Below are positions 32,601-36,002 of a stretch of 36,002 nucleotides of DNA, in pieces. This DNA comes from Candidatus Omnitrophota bacterium. Its GTDB lineage: Bacteria; Hinthialibacterota; Hinthialibacteria; Hinthialibacterales; Hinthialibacteraceae. A program made the position numbers and the translations under genes. Within the stretch, counting starts at the first letter, position 1. Each line of letters starts with the position of its first letter. The stretch is from positions 1 through 36,002 of the forward strand of contig JABLXU010000055.1 of assembly GCA_013177805.1 (NCBI GenBank). Reading direction: 5' to 3'. The notes under the pieces are model-generated. The model searched no databases. It was not told the DNA's origin and saw only the letters and a program-made list of their open reading frames with translations.

Positions 32601-34251
32601 CGAGGAATCCCGCGGCCATGTGGTGGTGGCGGATCTCAAAGCCCAGGGCATTACGGAATACGGGCAACTGGTTTACCGGGGATTCGGCGGAGGATCGCGG
32701 CCGTCTTTGGAACTGTATTGCGGCGGGCAACCGATGATCCCCGCCCGCTGGCCGAACGAGGGATTTGTCCGGACCGGAAAGGTGCTCGATCCCGGCTCCT
32801 TATCGGAGAAACGCGGCGGCCGCTTTGAATACCAGGGGGACCGGCCCGCCCGCTGGCGGAACGCCGCCGATCCCTGGCTGTATGGCTATTGGTATTACGA
32901 TTGGGCTGACAACGCCATCGGCGTGGCGTCCATTGATACCGAAGCCAGGCAAATCCAAACCACCCACACCAGCCCCTACGGCATGCGGGAAGGCCAGCCC
33001 TATTATGTTTTCAACCTGCTGGAGGAAATCGACTGCCCGGGGGAATGGTACCTGGACCGCGAGGCGGGGCAATTGTATTTCTATCCGCCTGGGGACCTCG
33101 ACAACACGGAAATCGAAATCCCGATGGTGGATGAACCTCTGCTGCGCCTCGAGGGCGTGTCGCATGGGATTCTCCAAGGCTTGATCGTGGAGATGGGGCG
33201 GGGGGACGGAATCGTGATTGAAGGGGGAGAACGGAATCTCGTGGCGGGCTGTATCGTGCGCCGTTTCGGTTCCTCGGGCGTGGTCATCCGCGGCGGCCGG
33301 GGGCATGGCGTGTTGAGTTGTGATATCCATACCCTGGGCCGCGGCGGGGCCGTGATCCAAGGCGGAGACCGGAAAACCCTCACGCCCGGGGGCCATTTTG
33401 TCGAGAACTGCCATATTCACCATTTCTCGCGCGTCGACCGCACCTACACACCCGCGGTGCAGATCGAGGGCGTGGGCCACCGCGTCGCCCACAACCGCTT
33501 TCACGACACGCCCTGCCACGCGATCCGGCTGGAAGGCAACGATCACCTCATCGAGTTCAATGAGATCCACGACGTGGTGCAGGAATCCGACGACCAAGGC
33601 GGAATCGACCTCTTCCTGAATCCCAGTTACCGGGGCAACGTCATCCGGTACAATTACTGGCACGATATCGGCAACCGCCACGGCCTGGGGCAGGCCGGCA
33701 TCCGGCTGGATGACGCCATCTGCGGAGTGCTGATCTATGGCAACGTGTTTTACCGCTGCTCCAACGGACTCTTCGGCGGCGTGCAGATCCACGGCGGCAA
33801 GGATAATTGGGTTGATAACAATCTCTTTGCCGAGTGCCGGTATGGCATTAGTTTTTCGCCTTGGGGCCGGGAACGCTGGTTGAATTTTTTATCCAGCGAT
33901 TCCACGTCCGCACTTCTCACGCAGCAAGTGGACATTCATCAACCGCCGTACAGCACGCGCTATCCCGGCCTGGCGCGGCTCGAAGAGGGGAATGACATCA
34001 ACTGGATCTGGCGGAACGTGGTGTATCGATGCGGCGGTTTTCTCACGCGGGATCAGGGAATCCAAGTCCTGCTGGGCAATTGGATCACCCGGGAAGACCC
34101 AGGATTCGCCGGCGCGGCGGATCAGAAATTCGCCTTGCGGGACGATGCGCCGGTTTACAGTTGCTTGGGCTTCGCGCCGATTCCATTCGCGGAAATCGGC
34201 TTATATGAAGACGGTTGGCGCACAGCCCTGAATGACAAAGACAAGCCATAA
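29650..34251 (+). CDS. Giant secreted protein with two homologous right-handed beta-helix halves and a TPR-like bridge
   Basis: This is a 1,533-codon frame. The ATG at 29650 has AGGGAGGT six bases upstream, but a signal peptide (SIVLGLLAGFFLMMSHAFVA) starts only at about 63. GTG 29821 (residue 58), with GGAG ten bases away, is therefore an alternative start. Half 1 (about 89-730) and half 2 (about 875-1520) share the same order of motifs: RLYVSLAGKD/TIYVARNGSD, ARWPNEGF in both, DPWLHGYWFWDW/DPWLYGYWYYDW, GEWYIDREQGILYFWPP/GEWYLDREAGQLYFYPP, and EIHHVCQESNDAG/EIHDVVQESDDQG. Each half ends in PbH1-like beta-helix turns rich in NxI and HNRI. Residues about 738-870 are helical and TPR-like. The build suggests a polysaccharide-active enzyme, perhaps near glycoside hydrolase family 141; that is inference. 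Confidence 0.85.
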   Translation: MTSRRSRGLNLWTHWHCHEKVRLFQASLTPIRSQGERERISASIPSPASNKAWSKFRVHANHSIVLGLLAGFFLMMSHAFVAADSEPLRLYVSLAGKDTWTGRFPAPNDTKTDGPFATLERARDAIRELKQTGDLPDGGVTVIVRGGVYALAKPFELSEQDSGTEGAPIVYMAFPGEEVRLSGGKAVSGFEPVTDEAVLQRLDEPARGNVLQADLKKAGVTDCGPANEGGAEVFCNDAPMTLARWPNEGFDRIVDLVVEDGHQIHGIRGSKVGQFKYDGRRPARWVDEKDPWLHGYWFWDWSDQRQRIASIDTAHAVISLATPYHHYGYRKGQWYYAFNMLSELDTPGEWYIDREQGILYFWPPEPADAAKIVISVLPRLISLKDVSHATFRGFILEAARGTAVEVSGGKGVELAGCVIRNTGGWAANLSGTDHRVVDCKIYLTGGGGVSLTGGDRPSLTPGSLVAENNEIHHYGRINRMYTPGLSLNGVGLRAAHNRIHSAPHMAIQFGGNEHVIEYNEIHHVCQESNDAGAIYAGRNWTMRGNVIRHNYLHHISGFENRGCVGVYLDDMFASADIVGNVFYQVTRAAFIGGGRDCTVENNIFVDCKPALHVDARALNWAAYHADEWIEEAKTKGTLSGITFNQPPYRERYPKLVTILDENPKAPVGNVIARNICWGGTWDEIEESARPLLKFQDNLIGVDPLFADAAKQDFRLRSGSPAFQIGFKEIPIERIGLKKKSKFSEAEEAVRLLLAYSELVPVERVNLLLLLARLARGDGDYETARKYVREIVAMPGAPGYCKSLALLTAAQSEYRKKNFSEARGACQQVLALPDTPPHHHWEAEELLKSIQRSQEGLAPRDPDASRVKLPRLPEPAVTIYVARNGSDRYPGTREQPLATISRALEKAAEWNKAPGGYPQGGVKIVLRGGVYRLREGLALTAAVAGREEAPLVIAAGEGETVRLTAGAPVTGFRKVTDPAVLQRLPEESRGHVVVADLKAQGITEYGQLVYRGFGGGSRPSLELYCGGQPMIPARWPNEGFVRTGKVLDPGSLSEKRGGRFEYQGDRPARWRNAADPWLYGYWYYDWADNAIGVASIDTEARQIQTTHTSPYGMREGQPYYVFNLLEEIDCPGEWYLDREAGQLYFYPPGDLDNTEIEIPMVDEPLLRLEGVSHGILQGLIVEMGRGDGIVIEGGERNLVAGCIVRRFGSSGVVIRGGRGHGVLSCDIHTLGRGGAVIQGGDRKTLTPGGHFVENCHIHHFSRVDRTYTPAVQIEGVGHRVAHNRFHDTPCHAIRLEGNDHLIEFNEIHDVVQESDDQGGIDLFLNPSYRGNVIRYNYWHDIGNRHGLGQAGIRLDDAICGVLIYGNVFYRCSNGLFGGVQIHGGKDNWVDNNLFAECRYGISFSPWGRERWLNFLSSDSTSALLTQQVDIHQPPYSTRYPGLARLEEGNDINWIWRNVVYRCGGFLTRDQGIQVLLGNWITREDPGFAGAADQKFALRDDAPVYSCLGFAPIPFAEIGLYEDGWRTALNDKDKP
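29729..29766. repeat. CCCTCACCCC palindromic repeat, copy 6, inside the giant gene's open frame
   Basis: CCCTCACCCCTATTCGCTCC is followed by CAAGGAGAGAGGGAGCGG. If ATG 29650 is the start, the element is translated as SLTPIRSQGERE, between the start and the signal peptide. AGAAGGTACGCCTG just before it resembles the AGGTACGCAC motif of the other dispersed repeat. Confidence 0.65.
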
Positions 34252-34291
34252 CAAGTTCCCCAACCCGTTCCCGGATGATCCGTGATCTCTC

Positions 34292-35593
34292 TCAATAGAA
34301 CCTCAACAGCGTCTCGATCCGCTGGCGGGCGGCGGTGGAATCGAGCAGCCCCTTCTCCGCCAACGCCACCAGGGTGTTGGCCGTGGTTTGCAGCGCCCGC
34401 GCGCGGCCGTCCGCGTCGAGGTGGTGATGCGGCGCGAAATGGTGCCGCACGCTCAGCGGCGAGCCCTGCAGCGCCAGCTCCAGGTTGCGCAGCCATTCGG
34501 CCAGCCGCTTGGCCCCTTCCTGCACGGTGCGCGCGTTGTTGGTCAGCAGTTGGTATTGCGCCGTGCCCCACGATTCCGTGGTCCCCCAATTCCGCCCGAG
34601 CATGAAGGGCGCAAGATGCAAGGCGGAAATCACCTGCTCGCCGATCGCCCGCAGGCTCTCCTCCCACTGGTGCGCGTAGCCGTCCGGCCCGATGTAACTC
34701 ACCCGCACGTTGTCGAAGGTGACCAGGTTGCTGTCGGTCTCGCGCTCGCGCACTTCCGAACGCAGGGCTTCCAGTTCCTCCTGCATGCGGGCATTGTAGG
34801 CCCCCGGCTGTTCCCGAAGGCCCGGCTCGGGCTTGGCCATCTGGAAATGAACCATCGGATACCCGGCGTTGTGCTGGGCGCGGGCCATGTCACGCAACAT
34901 CTGCTGTTGCAGTTTCACCACCAGGGGCAACGCCAGGAGCGGCGAGCGGCCGTAGGGGGAAAGCCCGTCCGTGTCCAGACCGAAATAAAAGAACGAAGCG
35001 GGATGCAGGGGGGTCAGGGTCCCATCGCCCTGGATCTGAAAGGGGAGAAACCGCCGGCTCCGGGCATCCGGGCGGAAGCGGATGGTGGCCGGATCGATAA
35101 TCAGAAAGCGGTCGATCCGCCGGCGGGAATCCTCCAGCACCACCTCGCCGCAAAACGCCCCGTAGGTGAAGACCGAAAGGAAAAAGCATTGCACCAGGGC
35201 TTCCACTCCATGGTCCTGCCCGGTGGGGAGATCCACGAGGCGGCGGTCCAGGGCGTCCAGGACCGCACGGGCGCGCGCCTGCTCGGCCTCGGAGCCTTCA
35301 GAGAGGGAATAGGATTGCGGTGTCGAGCACAGACGCACCCAGGCCCACACCCCGGCCGAGACATCGGGGATGGTATCCCGCAACCGCCGGAGAAACGGGA
35401 ACAAGATGCGCGGATCAAGCCCCGGCGGCGGCCCATAATCGCCTTCCGGGCCGAAAAGGAAGCCTTCGTACAAAGGACGCGACCGGGGCGAGACGGGCAG
35501 TTTGGGTGGGGGCGCCCAAGCCACTTTGCGCGCGCGGACGGGACTTTCTGGGGATGACGGCTTGGCGAACCAGTTGCGGATCCGAGGCCACAT
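34292..35593 (-). CDS. Phage portal protein (HK97-like/SPP1-like superfamily)
   Basis: This 433-residue protein starts at the ATG at 35593 behind a strong AGGAGG. Portals form the dodecameric ring at the capsid vertex through which DNA is packaged and ejected. The evidence is the order of typical elements. RLRDTIPDVSAGVWAWVRLC is an N-terminal portal helix. RFLIIDPATIRFRPD and LSPYGRSPLLALPLVVKLQ belong to the clip/stem part. AGYPMVHFQMAKPEP follows, then SLRAIGEQVISALHLAPFML and a crown-like helical end (LQTTANTLVALAEKGLLDS). No other phage gene is in the window except possibly the truncated one to the right. It may be a prophage remnant or a domesticated portal. I recognise the family by pattern, not by alignment. 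Confidence 0.72.
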   Translation of the reverse strand: MWPRIRNWFAKPSSPESPVRARKVAWAPPPKLPVSPRSRPLYEGFLFGPEGDYGPPPGLDPRILFPFLRRLRDTIPDVSAGVWAWVRLCSTPQSYSLSEGSEAEQARARAVLDALDRRLVDLPTGQDHGVEALVQCFFLSVFTYGAFCGEVVLEDSRRRIDRFLIIDPATIRFRPDARSRRFLPFQIQGDGTLTPLHPASFFYFGLDTDGLSPYGRSPLLALPLVVKLQQQMLRDMARAQHNAGYPMVHFQMAKPEPGLREQPGAYNARMQEELEALRSEVRERETDSNLVTFDNVRVSYIGPDGYAHQWEESLRAIGEQVISALHLAPFMLGRNWGTTESWGTAQYQLLTNNARTVQEGAKRLAEWLRNLELALQGSPLSVRHHFAPHHHLDADGRARALQTTANTLVALAEKGLLDSTAARQRIETLLRFY

Positions 35594-35747
35594 GGTTTCC
35601 TCCTGCGGGGAAATCGGGAGACGCAAAAATTCCCCCTATCTATGAGGAAAAGGCCGCGGAATTGAGGGATTAATCGGGGTTAAAGCGAGAAGATCAAGAA
35701 AGGAGGCGTTCGTTGAACACAAAAAAATGGGACCGCTTAACCACGGC

Positions 35748-35803
35748 CTCTTCTTCGGAGAGAGAGTCAGGGTGAGGGAAGCCCTGAGAGGGCGAAATTC
35801 ATC
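35748..35803. repeat. CCCTCACCCC-type palindromic repeat, copy 7, reverse orientation
   Basis: CTCTTCTTCGGAGAGAGAG is followed by TCAGGGTGAGGGAAGCCC and GAGAGGGCGAAATTCATC. It shares the GGGCG(A/G)AATTCATC extension with the copy at 27737. Confidence 0.65.
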
Positions 35804-35848
35804 TTTATTCCGCAATCCAGCGGTTGTAGGGTGGGCTCAAAACACACC

Positions 35849-35875
35849 GTAGCCCGCCAACATGTCCCGGGCTAC
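35849..35875. repeat. Hairpin GTAGCCCG...CGGGCTAC
   Basis: GTAGCCCG (35849-35856) and CGGGCTAC (35868-35875) form a perfect 8-bp stem with an 11-base loop. TAGGGTGGGCT at 35827 adds another partly complementary arm. It lies just past the stop of the minus-strand gene at the right edge, with no U-tract, so it is a REP-like element rather than a proven terminator. Confidence 0.55.
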
Positions 35876-35877
35876 GC

Positions 35878-36002
35878 TCACCCCATCGGGGTTTTCCGCG
35901 CCGCGCGGCGCCGGCGGGCGGCGAATTCGGGCGCTTCCTTGATGCATTCACCCAGGATCTTCACGCCCTGCCACAAGAGGCCGCCGGTCGCGCGCACGAA
36001 AC
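35878..36002 (-). CDS. 3' end of a minus-strand gene, product not recognised
   Basis: The last 40 codons before a TGA at 35878-35880 are open to the window edge, reading FVRATGGLLWQGVKILGECI and then KEAPEFAARRRRAARKTPMG. The tail is strongly basic. It lies upstream of the portal gene on the same strand, where many phages carry the terminase. Nothing in this short tail identifies a family. Confidence 0.5.
   Translation of the reverse strand, partial: FVRATGGLLWQGVKILGECIKEAPEFAARRRRAARKTPMG

Larger units (their letters stand above)
35594..35877. other. Spacer between the portal gene and the truncated gene
   Basis: About 280 bases holding two repeat elements: a CCCTCACCCC-family copy at 35748-35803 and a hairpin at 35849-35875. 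No coding frame is convincing. Confidence 0.6.

Noticed and set aside
30118..32730. An 870-codon frame antisense to the beta-helix gene
   Set aside because: It is a shadow of strong third-position GC bias; the sense strand has duplicated, conserved motifs.

Overview
This window is about 36 kb of GC-rich bacterial chromosome (roughly 58-60 % G+C by eye) with housekeeping genes interleaved with secreted-protein genes. It probably comes from an uncultivated Gram-negative lineage around the PVC/Hydrogenedentota/Sumerlaeota/Omnitrophota part of the tree. The clues are pseudopilin-type secreted proteins, 3-keto-disaccharide hydrolase (DUF1080) proteins, NIPSNAP and DinB proteins, a dockerin protein with a long Pro-Thr linker, giant beta-helix proteins and HflK/HflC. 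No rRNA, tRNA or CRISPR array was seen, and no single gene fixes the phylum. That assignment is inference from gene content, not a phylogenetic result.

Layout. 1-90: a 16-bp tandem repeat cut by the window edge. 190-1880: divergent pseudopilin and DUF1080 genes. 2064-3827: an N-terminally incomplete gene with its own terminator and a methyltransferase, both minus strand, separated by a spacer full of GTAGG boxes. 4338-7410: trpB-trpA-accD, plus strand. 7543-9889: a two-domain DUF1080 protein and a NIPSNAP protein, divergent. 9971-14313: dinB-like, argJ, mrp, PTPS/queD and folE, plus strand. 14414-16512: hflK-hflC, minus strand. 16612-18558: a sugar ABC permease fused to its substrate-binding lipoprotein. 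18657-19163: a phosphodiesterase. 19417-22200: a dockerin/PT-linker/IPT secreted protein. 22670-23404: a Tat-exported superoxide dismutase with an apparent internal start. 23513-26856: leuS and a duplicated helix-hairpin-helix (ComEA-like) protein. 27208-29283: a hydrogenase-maturation protease and a succinate-semialdehyde dehydrogenase-like ALDH. 29650-34251: a 1,533-residue protein made of two homologous beta-helix halves joined by a TPR-like segment. 34292-36002: a phage portal protein and the 3' end of another minus-strand gene.

Functional groups. trpBA-accD joins the last steps of tryptophan synthesis with acetyl-CoA carboxylase. PTPS/queD and folE overlap by ATGA and supply pterin precursors for queuosine or a biopterin. 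hflK/hflC overlap the same way and should form the membrane SPFH complex around FtsH. The DUF1080 proteins, the dockerin protein, the beta-helix protein and the sugar-transporter fusion together suggest a polysaccharide-degrading lifestyle. The portal gene hints at prophage remains continuing past the right edge.

The intergenic DNA is unusual. A CCCTCACCCC...CCCTCTCCC palindromic repeat family occurs at least seven times, and one copy lies inside the start of the giant beta-helix reading frame. A second motif, around AGGTACGCAC, recurs near the same elements. The most interesting single items are the permease/binding-protein fusion with a preserved internal ribosome site, the dual-start Tat superoxide dismutase, and the duplicated beta-helix protein.
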